Source: Ruminococcus flavefaciens (lineage in GTDB: Bacteria; Bacillota; Clostridia; Oscillospirales; Ruminococcaceae). From it: a stretch of 8,170 nt of DNA. The notes under the pieces are model-generated. The model was not told where the DNA came from. It worked only from the letters and a program-made list of their open reading frames with translations, and did not search any database. The translations under genes and the position numbers were made by a program. Position 1 is the stretch's first letter; each line of letters opens with the position of its first letter. This document shows positions 1-5,201 of the stretch, piece by piece. The stretch lies in NCBI GenBank assembly GCA_902796705.1, contig CADBQF010000360.1, positions 1 through 8,170 on the forward strand, given 5' to 3'.

Positions 1-30
1 ATGACGCTGAAAGTTTTAGGAAAGGAGTTT

Positions 31-63
31 GAGGAAGAACCCTTTTTCAAAAGGGTTTTCCTC
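31..63. repeat. Imperfect inverted repeat / hairpin upstream of trmB
   Basis: The arms at 31-46 and 49-63 pair over 15 base pairs with a single bulged G at 37. The core is ACCCTTTT against AAAAGGGT. As RNA it would be a very stable stem with a tiny loop. No U-run follows the stem on the + strand (AATAAAAG comes next), but the 3' arm itself contains GGGTTTT, so a shorter CCCTTTT/AAAAGGG stem followed by TTTT could act as a terminator for a gene upstream of the window. It could equally be a dispersed intergenic palindrome of this genome. The function is inferred; the pairing is seen directly. Confidence 0.6.
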
Positions 64-92
64 AATAAAAGACATAAACTGCTTTATGAGAA

Positions 93-107
93 CCGACTTA
101 TGGTCGG
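93..107 (+). other. Small hairpin in the trmB leader
   Basis: CCGAC (93-97) pairs with GTCGG (103-107) around a 5-base loop. It ends 14 bases before the trmB ribosome binding site at 121-126. Its size is modest, so it may be chance. If the transcript begins upstream, it would sit in the 5' untranslated region. No clear promoter is visible between position 1 and trmB. Confidence 0.3.
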
Positions 108-132
108 CAGAAAACTTATCTGGAGGTAGAAT

Positions 133-792
133 ATGCGAATCCGACACAAACCATGGGCAAAGCCTGAACTTGAAGCCTGCCCGTTTTATATACATCAGCC
201 GCAGGAACAAAAAGGAAAATGGACAGAACTTTTCCCGCACCCGGAAAGGCCACTTTATGTGGAGCTTGGCTGCGGAAAGGGAGGATTCATCTCTCAGGCA
301 GCACCGGCTCACCCGGAGATAAATTTCGTGGCAATGGATATAAAAAATGAGATGCTCGTCCTCGCTAAAAGAAAGCTCGAAGCCGCATACAGCGAAAAGG
401 AACTTGCTCCTGACAACGTGAGGATAGCTATACAGAACATCGAGCGTCTTGACACTGCATGGGACGAGAACGACCGTGCTGACAGGATCTATATCAATTT
501 CTGCAATCCGTGGCCTAAGAAAAAGCACAAGAAACGCCGCCTGACGCATACACGCCAGCTTCTCAACTACAAGAAATTTCTCAGGGGAGAGATATGGTTC
601 AAGACCGACGACGACGAGCTTTTCGACGAATCGTTCGAGTACTTTGCCGAAGCCGGTTTCAGGATAAAGTTCAGTACCCGTGACCTCCACAGCGTAAGCG
701 ATATCGAGAATTTCGTCACAGAGCATGAGCAGATGTTCACCGAAGAGGGAAAGAATATAAAGTTCCTCATCGCTGAACCGATAAAGGAGTGA
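133..792 (+). CDS. trmB: tRNA (guanine-N7-)-methyltransferase TrmB
   Basis: TrmB transfers a methyl group from S-adenosylmethionine to N7 of G46 in the variable loop of tRNAs, in the cytoplasm. The 219-residue product has the usual length for the family. The SAM-binding motif I is ELGCGKG at residues 44-50, an acidic residue ending strand 2 is in AMDI (67-70), and the family signature NPWPKKKHKKRRLTH spans 125-139. TDDDELF (158-164) and the C-terminal FTEEGKNIKFL (202-212) also fit. The signature normally reads SDPWPK or PDPWxK; here it is CNPWPK, so the Asp regarded as catalytic is Asn125. The start is fixed by an in-frame TAG at 127-129, with TGGAGG at 121-126 placed 6 bases before the ATG. 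The next gene starts 4 bases after the stop, suggesting co-transcription. The identification is sure; activity with Asn125 is not shown. Confidence 0.95.
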   Translation: MRIRHKPWAKPELEACPFYIHQPQEQKGKWTELFPHPERPLYVELGCGKGGFISQAAPAHPEINFVAMDIKNEMLVLAKRKLEAAYSEKELAPDNVRIAIQNIERLDTAWDENDRADRIYINFCNPWPKKKHKKRRLTHTRQLLNYKKFLRGEIWFKTDDDELFDESFEYFAEAGFRIKFSTRDLHSVSDIENFVTEHEQMFTEEGKNIKFLIAEPIKE

Positions 793-796
793 GTCT

Positions 797-1000
797 ATGG
801 AATTTGAAAAGAACATGGGAAAAGTCTCGTTCGGGTTCGGAACGATGACTGCCGCCGGCAAGGGAAAGCTCTCAGATGCCGAAAAGATACCCGCAGACCG
901 CTCTCCGCAGGCGATCGCCAAAAATGCCCTGAAGACCGGTCTCAAAGCCGGTGCATTGACAGCAGCTTTTATGCTCAGGCACAGAGCTAAGAAAAAGTGA
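797..1000 (+). CDS. Small basic protein of unknown function, downstream of trmB
   Basis: I do not recognise this 67-residue protein. It starts at ATG 797, seven bases after a strong AAAGGAG (783-789) that overlaps the end of trmB, so it is very probably translated and coupled to trmB. The sequence is Gly/Ala/Lys-rich. Its N-terminal part has GKVSFGFGTMTAAGKGKL (8-25). A moderately hydrophobic stretch (about 48-60, GLKAGALTAAFML) is too short and interrupted to call a membrane span. The tail is strongly basic, ending RHRAKKK. The overall charge is clearly positive, compatible with binding to RNA, ribosome or membrane surface, but none of these is demonstrated. No signal peptide, Cys motif or known domain is visible. 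No terminator is seen between it and the pyr promoter, so read-through into the pyr leader is possible. Confidence 0.7.
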   Translation: MEFEKNMGKVSFGFGTMTAAGKGKLSDAEKIPADRSPQAIAKNALKTGLKAGALTAAFMLRHRAKKK

Positions 1001-1031
1001 ATGCTATTTAAGGAAAATTTTATCATAACAC

Positions 1032-1060
1032 TGGACAAATATAAAAAAAAGTGATATAAT
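1032..1060 (+). promoter_or_regulatory. Sigma-A-type promoter of the pyr operon
   Basis: TGGACA (1032-1037, one mismatch to TTGACA) and a perfect TATAAT (1055-1060) are separated by 17 bases. TG at 1052-1053 makes an extended -10 element, and the spacer is A-rich. Transcription would start near 1067, giving a leader of about 170 bases before pyrR. This is the best promoter in the window and lies exactly where a PyrR-regulated leader needs one. Confidence 0.88.
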
Positions 1061-1084
1061 GAATCTGTTGAAAACCGGAACTGC

Positions 1085-1115
1085 CCTTTAAGTCGATCCT
1101 GTGAGGTTGAGAAGG
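1085..1115 (+). promoter_or_regulatory. PyrR-binding hairpin (anti-antiterminator) of the pyr leader
   Basis: The box at 1095-1108 reads GATCCTGTGAGGTT and matches the remembered PyrR consensus ARUCCNGNGAGGYU at all but the first position. It folds as expected for the family: a lower stem of CCTT (1085-1088) with AAGG (1112-1115), an internal loop with purines on the 5' side (1089-1092), and an upper stem of 1093-1098 with 1105-1110 containing G-U pairs. The terminal loop is 1099-1104. PyrR with bound UMP or UTP should stabilise this hairpin, keep 1105-1115 from forming the antiterminator, and so allow the terminator at 1177-1207 to form. Regulation by uridine nucleotides is known for the family and inferred here. 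Confidence 0.88.
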
Positions 1116-1191
1116 CGTGTTTGCTTAGATAATCTAACTATAACTATATCCATAAGATAGCTATAGCTGTAAGTACGCTCGTCTGTAAACC
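1105..1191 (+). promoter_or_regulatory. Antiterminator of the pyr attenuator
   Basis: The 3' side of the PyrR box can pair instead with the 5' arm of the terminator. The pairs are 1105-1108 (GGUU) with 1188-1191 (AACC), 1110-1112 (AGA) with 1182-1184 (UCU), and 1114-1120 (GGCGUGU) with 1173-1179 (GUACGCU, counting G-U pairs). This would lock up nearly all of the terminator arm at 1177-1185. The apex may be capped by a second AU-rich hairpin, 1138-1147 with 1157-1166, one mismatch in ten. The structure excludes both the PyrR hairpin and the terminator, which is the classic three-state logic of pyr attenuation. The pairing is read from the sequence; its use in the cell is inferred. Confidence 0.72.
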
Positions 1192-1207
1192 GCAGACGAG
1201 CTTTTTT
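1177..1207 (+). terminator. Intrinsic terminator in the pyr leader (attenuator)
   Basis: A perfect 9-bp GC-rich stem, GCTCGTCTG (1177-1185) with CAGACGAGC (1193-1201), closes a 7-base loop and is followed immediately by six T (1202-1207). It ends about 30 bases before the pyrR start and has no gene ending before it, so it is a leader terminator rather than a gene-end terminator. It would stop transcription of the operon when PyrR is bound to the upstream hairpin. Confidence 0.92.
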
Positions 1208-1225
1208 GTGCGTTCCCGTATTCAG

Positions 1226-1232
1226 AAGGGAG
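1226..1232 (+). promoter_or_regulatory. Ribosome binding site that decides the pyrR start
   Basis: AAGGGAG lies 8 bases before GTG 1241. The upstream in-frame GTG at 1208 directly abuts the terminator U-run and has no ribosome binding site, so 1241 is the better start. It also gives a first stretch (SDERVIMDEKA) that aligns without gaps to the start of known PyrR proteins. Confidence 0.85.
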
Positions 1233-1240
1233 ATGAAAAA

Positions 1241-1762
1241 GTGAGCGATGAACGTGTCATAATGGACGAAAAAGCCGTTTCCCGTGCTATCGCAAGGATA
1301 TCGTATGAGATAATCGAGCATAACAAAGGTGCTGAGGCTCTCTGCATCGTCGGTATAATGTCAGGCGGCGTTGCGATAGGCAAGCGTATAGCCGGAAAAA
1401 TATCAGAACTTGAAAAAATAGACGTTCCCTACGGAAGCCTTGATATCACTCCGTACAGAGATGATATCTCAGGTGCAGAGCGTGCAGACCGGACTGATAT
1501 GCCTTTTGATGTCCGTGACAGAAATGTCGTCATTGTCGATGATGTTATTTTTACGGGGAGAAGTTCAAGAGCTGCTATGGAAGCTGTCATAAAGAAAGGC
1601 AGACCTCGCTCGGTGCAGCTTGCCGTACTCGTAGACCGTGGACACAGAGAGCTTCCGATAAGACCGGATTATGTCGGCAAAAATCTCCCGACTGCTCACA
1701 GTGAGAAAGTCATCGTGACTGTCTCCGAAAAAGACGGCTGCGATAGTGTAATTATTAGTTAA
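1241..1762 (+). CDS. pyrR: PyrR: pyr operon attenuator protein / uracil phosphoribosyltransferase family
   Basis: PyrR binds pyr mRNA leaders when loaded with UMP/UTP and promotes termination; many homologues also make UMP from uracil and PRPP. The 173-residue product starts at GTG and has the type I phosphoribosyltransferase fold. The PRPP motif is VIVDDVIFTGRSS (97-109). DITPYRDD (68-75) and VDRGHRELPIRPDYVGKNLPT (131-151 region) are PyrR-specific signatures. It is about 5 residues shorter than Bacillus subtilis PyrR in the flexible segment around 76-92. The pyrophosphate loop, KTRG in B. subtilis as I recall it, is MSGG here (40-43), and positions matching Thr18 and His22 are Ala and Tyr, while the two arginines at 136 and 141 are kept. 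RNA-based control is still likely because the leader carries a good target; uracil phosphoribosyltransferase activity is doubtful. pyrC follows after 9 bases. Confidence 0.93.
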   Translation: MSDERVIMDEKAVSRAIARISYEIIEHNKGAEALCIVGIMSGGVAIGKRIAGKISELEKIDVPYGSLDITPYRDDISGAERADRTDMPFDVRDRNVVIVDDVIFTGRSSRAAMEAVIKKGRPRSVQLAVLVDRGHRELPIRPDYVGKNLPTAHSEKVIVTVSEKDGCDSVIIS

Positions 1763-1771
1763 GGAGGAATT

Positions 1772-3040
1772 ATGTCATCTATCCTGATAAAGAATATCCG
1801 TGCTGTAGACGCTAAAACGGATAAAACGACCGATGTATTCATCAACGAAGGCAAGATAATGGAAGTCGGTGAGAATCTCCACACCGGTGCTGAACAGGTC
1901 ATCGACGGAACAGATCTCGTGCTTATGCCGTCGATATTCGATATGCACGTACATTTCCGTGATCCCGGACAGACTCACAAGGAGGATATCCTCACGGGCT
2001 GCTCTGCTGCACTTGCTGGCGGTGTCACAGGTGTACTTGCTATGCCGAATACAAAGCCGCCGTGCGATGATCCGGAGATAATCAAGTATATCATCGACAA
2101 GGCAAAGGGAACGGGAGTCGATGTTTATCCCGTAGGCTGCATCACAGGCGGAATGTCCGGAAACGGTCTGTGCGACTATGAAGCTCTCAAAGCTGCCGGC
2201 TGTATCGCTATTTCTGATGACGGAAGACCGGTCGAGAATGCCGAGCAGATGCGTCAGGCTCTTGAACTTTCAAATGAGAACGGACTCCTCGTATGCTCTC
2301 ACTGCGAAGACCTCAATATCATAAACGGAGGTATCATGAACAAGGGCGTGACTTCCGGAAAGCTCGGAGTAAAAGGCATGGACAGAGCTTCTGAGGACTA
2401 CATAACCGCCCGTGAGATGATACTCGCAAAGTCGGTAGATGCACGCATTCATATATGCCATGTAAGCACAGAGGGAAGCACGGCTATGATACGCTTTGCA
2501 AAGTCAAGGGGCGTAAAAGTCACCTGCGAGACAGCACCGCACTACTTCATGCTCACAGATGAACTTCTCGAAAAGAGAGATGCCGATTACCGTATGAACC
2601 CACCGCTCCGTACTCCGGCTGATGTAAAGGCAGTCATCGAGGGCATCAAGGACGGTACTATCGACTGCATCATCACAGACCACGCTCCTCATACAGCAGA
2701 GGAAAAGGCAGTATTTGAGAAAGCTCCCAACGGCGTAGTCGGACTGGAGACATCGTTCGCAGCAACTCTTACAGCACTTTATCATACAGGTGAGATAACA
2801 CTCAAAAAAGTCGTTGAGCTTATGTGCGTAAATCCGAGAAAGCTCCTCGGACTTGAGATACCGTCGATTCAGCCCGGAAAGACCGCCGACCTGATGATAG
2901 CAGATATCGGCAGAAAATGGGTAGTTGAGCCGGACAAGCTCCATTCAAAGTCACACAACAGCGTATTCAAGGGCATGACTCTCACAGGCAAGCCGCTCGT
3001 TACTATCTCAAAGGGCGAGATACGCTATGATGCACGATAA
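1772..3040 (+). CDS. pyrC: Dihydroorotase, class I
   Basis: PyrC reversibly cyclises N-carbamoyl-L-aspartate to dihydroorotate, the third step of UMP synthesis, in the cytoplasm. The 422-residue protein has the length of class I (Gram-positive type) enzymes, longer than the about 350 residues of class II. Metal and substrate residues are in place: HVHFRDPG with His59, His61 and Arg63; MPNT with Asn93; SDDGRPV (148-154), whose Asp replaces the carbamylated lysine of class II; SHCED with His177; HICH with His230; and ITDHAPH with the catalytic Asp303. The C-terminal NPRKLLGL and PGKTADL belong to the amidohydrolase beta-sandwich. The ribosome binding site AAGGAGG (1761-1767) overlaps the pyrR stop codon and sits only 4 bases from the ATG, which suggests translational coupling. 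Nothing is missing. Confidence 0.97.
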   Translation: MSSILIKNIRAVDAKTDKTTDVFINEGKIMEVGENLHTGAEQVIDGTDLVLMPSIFDMHVHFRDPGQTHKEDILTGCSAALAGGVTGVLAMPNTKPPCDDPEIIKYIIDKAKGTGVDVYPVGCITGGMSGNGLCDYEALKAAGCIAISDDGRPVENAEQMRQALELSNENGLLVCSHCEDLNIINGGIMNKGVTSGKLGVKGMDRASEDYITAREMILAKSVDARIHICHVSTEGSTAMIRFAKSRGVKVTCETAPHYFMLTDELLEKRDADYRMNPPLRTPADVKAVIEGIKDGTIDCIITDHAPHTAEEKAVFEKAPNGVVGLETSFAATLTALYHTGEITLKKVVELMCVNPRKLLGLEIPSIQPGKTADLMIADIGRKWVVEPDKLHSKSHNSVFKGMTLTGKPLVTISKGEIRYDAR

Positions 3041-3063
3041 TACAATTAACGGAGGAAAATGCT

Positions 3064-3990
3064 ATGTCATTTGACAGACTTATTGAAAGAATCATCGAAC
3101 TGAAGAACCCCACAGTCGTAGGACTCGATCCGAAGCTCGAATACGTTCCGGAGTTTATCCGCAGACGTTATCTTGAAGATGACGGCGGCACGCTCAAAGC
3201 TGCTGCAAAGGCAATATTTGCATTCAATCAGGCAATAATCGACGAGATACATGATATCGTACCGGCAATCAAGCCGCAGGCTGCATACTATGAGATGTAC
3301 GGCCACTACGGTATAAAGACTCTCGAAAAGACTATCCGCTATGCAAAGCTCAACGGTATGTTCGTCATCACAGACGGTAAGAGAAACGACATCGGTGCTA
3401 CTATGGAAGCCTATACGAACGCTCACCTCGGAACTGTTCAGGTGTGCGATAACGAGATAGAGCCTTTTGCCGCTGATGCACTCACAGTGAACGGCTACCT
3501 CGGAACAGACGGTATCGAGCCGCTCCTCAAAGTGTGCCGTGCAAGAGACAAGGGAATATATGTCCTCGTCAAGACCTCCAATCCGTCTTCGGGCGAACTC
3601 CAGGACATGAAGCTCGCTGACGGCCGCACTATATACGAGACAATGGGCGATATGTGCGAGAAGTGGGGAAGCGATACAGTCGGAAAATACGGCTACTCCG
3701 CAGTAGGAGCTGTTGTAGGTGCTACATATCCGGAGATGCTCACAGAGCTCAGAAAGAGACTTCCGCATACGATGTTCCTCGTGCCGGGATACGGTGCTCA
3801 GGGCGGCGGAGCAGAAGGACTCAAAGGCGGTTTCGATGAGAACGGCCTCGGAGCTATCGTGAACTCGTCAAGAGCTGTTATGTGTGCTTACAAGAAGGAA
3901 GGCTGCGACGAGAGAGATTTCGCAAAGGCAGCACGCAGGGAAGCTATCCGTATGCGTGACGATATCTGCCAGTATATCAATTTAAAGTAA
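3064..3990 (+). CDS. pyrF: Orotidine 5'-phosphate decarboxylase, type 2 (long form)
   Basis: PyrF decarboxylates OMP to UMP, the last step of the pathway. The 308-residue product belongs to the longer type 2 group, not the about 230-240-residue type 1 form of Bacillus and Escherichia. GLDPK (20-24) carries the N-terminal substrate Asp, and IKPQAAYYE (69-77) is typical of type 2. ITDGKRNDIG (102-111) holds the catalytic Asp-x-Lys-x-x-Asp array (Asp104, Lys106, Asp109). PGYGAQGG (241-248) and NSSRAVM (267-273) form the phosphate-binding end of the barrel. GGAGG (3051-3055) lies 8 bases before ATG 3064; the ATG at 3059 is out of frame. It follows pyrC after 23 bases. After it comes a 103-base gap containing a long hairpin before carA, the largest gap between genes of the operon. 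Confidence 0.97.
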   Translation: MSFDRLIERIIELKNPTVVGLDPKLEYVPEFIRRRYLEDDGGTLKAAAKAIFAFNQAIIDEIHDIVPAIKPQAAYYEMYGHYGIKTLEKTIRYAKLNGMFVITDGKRNDIGATMEAYTNAHLGTVQVCDNEIEPFAADALTVNGYLGTDGIEPLLKVCRARDKGIYVLVKTSNPSSGELQDMKLADGRTIYETMGDMCEKWGSDTVGKYGYSAVGAVVGATYPEMLTELRKRLPHTMFLVPGYGAQGGGAEGLKGGFDENGLGAIVNSSRAVMCAYKKEGCDERDFAKAARREAIRMRDDICQYINLK

Positions 3991-4025
3991 AACTTGCGTT
4001 CCCGGAAACGGACGTATAAAAAATA

Positions 4026-4057
4026 TATCCTTCTCCACAATGGCGTGGGGAAGGATA
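4026..4057. repeat. Long hairpin between pyrF and carA
   Basis: Bases 4026-4038 pair with 4045-4057 over 13 positions (one G-U as RNA) around a 6-base loop. No U-run follows on the + strand, so it should not terminate carAB transcription efficiently. A run of six A (4018-4023) lies just before it, so on the - strand the hairpin is followed by a T-rich tail and looks like a terminator for antisense transcripts. On the + strand it could mark an mRNA processing or stability point, letting the pyrF and carA parts decay differently. No PyrR box is seen here. The structure is seen directly; the role is inferred. Confidence 0.7.
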
Positions 4058-4080
4058 CAGATACTTCTAAGAATTTGCAG

Positions 4081-4085
4081 GGAGG
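4081..4085 (+). promoter_or_regulatory. Ribosome binding site that decides the carA start
   Basis: GGAGG sits 8 bases before ATG 4094. The open frame extends back to ATG 4040, but that codon falls in the hairpin loop and has no ribosome binding site, and its 18 extra residues do not resemble CarA. Start 4094 gives the usual N-terminus with [18 protein letters not shown]. Confidence 0.85.
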
Positions 4086-4093
4086 ACGATAAA

Positions 4094-5200
4094 ATGTCTC
4101 TATTCAAAAACCATGAAAAGGCATATCTCATGCTTGCCGACGGACAGGTCTTTGAGGGAAAGAGCTTCGGTGCAAAGGGTTCTGTCATCGGAGAGGTCGT
4201 ATTCACAACGGGAGTTACCGGCTATGAGGAAACTCTCACAGATCCGAGCTATTACGGCCAGATCGTAACACAGACATTTCCGCTCATCGGAAATTACGGC
4301 GTGAACCACGAGGATCAGGAATCGGCAAAGTCCTATGTCAGCGGATATATCGTGCGTGAGTGGTGCGAGATGCCTTCAAATTTCAGATGTGAGGGAAATA
4401 TCTCTGATTTCCTGAAAGAGCATAATATCATTGGCCTGTACGATATCGACACACGCCGCCTGACACGTATCATTCGTGAGACAGGCGTAATGAACGGCAT
4501 CATAACAACAGAGGATATCACCGCAAAGAAAGACGAACTCCTTGAAAAGATACGTTCATTCTCCATAAAGGACGCTGTAAGCTCGGTGACTATCCCGGAG
4601 GCACATATCTATACCCCTGAGACAAAGAAGCACCGTGTTCTTCTCTTCGACTTCGGCTACAAGCGTAATATCCGTGAGGAACTTCTCAAAAGAGGCTGCG
4701 AGGTCATAGTAGTTCCCGGAAATACGACAGCAGAGCAGGTTAAGGAGTACGCACCGGACGGCATAATGTTCTCCAACGGCCCCGGAGATCCGGCTGAAAA
4801 TACGGAGATCATCGCCAATATCCGTGAGATACAGCAGCTCGGCATACCGATATTCGGCATCTGCCTCGGTCATCAGCTCATGGCTCTTGCGAACGGTGCA
4901 AAGACCGAGAAGCTCAAATACGGCCACAGAGGTGCAAATCAGCCCGTTATCGACCTTGAGAGCGGTCTGACATACGTTACCAGCCAGAACCACGGATACG
5001 CTGTCGTAGGCGATTCTATCCCGAAGGAAGCAGGCTTCGTATCGCATATAAACGCAAACGACAAGACCTGTGAAGGTATCCGCTATACATCAGTGAATGC
5101 ACGTACAGTACAGTTCCACCCGGAGGCACACGGAGGACCTCTTGATACATCTTATCTTTTTGATGAATTTGTAGAAACTATGGAAAGGGAGGCTGAGTGA
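4094..5200 (+). CDS. carA: Carbamoyl phosphate synthase small (glutaminase) subunit
   Basis: CarA (PyrAA in Bacillus naming) hydrolyses glutamine and passes ammonia through a tunnel to CarB, which makes carbamoyl phosphate for pyrimidines and, in many bacteria, arginine. The 368-residue length is normal. The N-terminal small-subunit domain (about 1-150) has [13 protein letters not shown] and the [21 protein letters not shown] block. The class I glutamine amidotransferase domain (about 180-360) has the oxyanion region SNGPGDP, the nucleophile Cys257 in GICLGHQ, SQNHGY, and the His342/Glu344 pair in FHPEA. All triad residues are present, so the subunit should be active. The next gene begins one base after the stop, and its ribosome binding site lies inside carA, fitting a strictly paired production of the two subunits. 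With pyrR upstream, this is more likely the pyrimidine-regulated enzyme than an arginine-specific copy. Confidence 0.97.
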   Translation: MSLFKNHEKAYLMLADGQVFEGKSFGAKGSVIGEVVFTTGVTGYEETLTDPSYYGQIVTQTFPLIGNYGVNHEDQESAKSYVSGYIVREWCEMPSNFRCEGNISDFLKEHNIIGLYDIDTRRLTRIIRETGVMNGIITTEDITAKKDELLEKIRSFSIKDAVSSVTIPEAHIYTPETKKHRVLLFDFGYKRNIREELLKRGCEVIVVPGNTTAEQVKEYAPDGIMFSNGPGDPAENTEIIANIREIQQLGIPIFGICLGHQLMALANGAKTEKLKYGHRGANQPVIDLESGLTYVTSQNHGYAVVGDSIPKEAGFVSHINANDKTCEGIRYTSVNARTVQFHPEAHGGPLDTSYLFDEFVETMEREAE

Positions 5201-5201
5201 T

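Noticed and set aside
1..129. 42-codon open frame before trmB as a gene or gene fragment
   Set aside because: No ribosome binding site is visible, the residues match nothing I know, and a third of it is a palindrome. Kept only as a question in the findings.
16..1038. 340-residue open frame on the - strand across trmB and the 67-residue gene
   Set aside because: It overlaps two well-supported + strand genes, has no recognisable motif, and covers the promoter region. Codon bias of the + strand genes (few TTA, CTA and TCA codons) opens the opposite frames; many other antisense frames in the window arise the same way.
1001..1054. 17-codon frame from ATG 1001 across the pyr promoter
   Set aside because: It has no ribosome binding site and covers the -35 element, so it is most likely chance.
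1101..1160. 19-codon leader peptide frame (GTG 1101) in the pyr leader
   Set aside because: No ribosome binding site, and the bases are fully explained by the PyrR box and antiterminator. The PyrR mechanism needs no leader peptide.
3067..3768. 233-residue - strand frame inside pyrF
   Set aside because: Shadow of pyrF; no ribosome binding site or motif, and the + strand frame carries the catalytic array.
3994..4020. Possible secondary promoter TTGCGT / TATAAA before carA
   Set aside because: The spacer is only 15 bases, the -35 is weak, and the region is otherwise explained by an A-run beside the hairpin. I cannot support it without transcript data.
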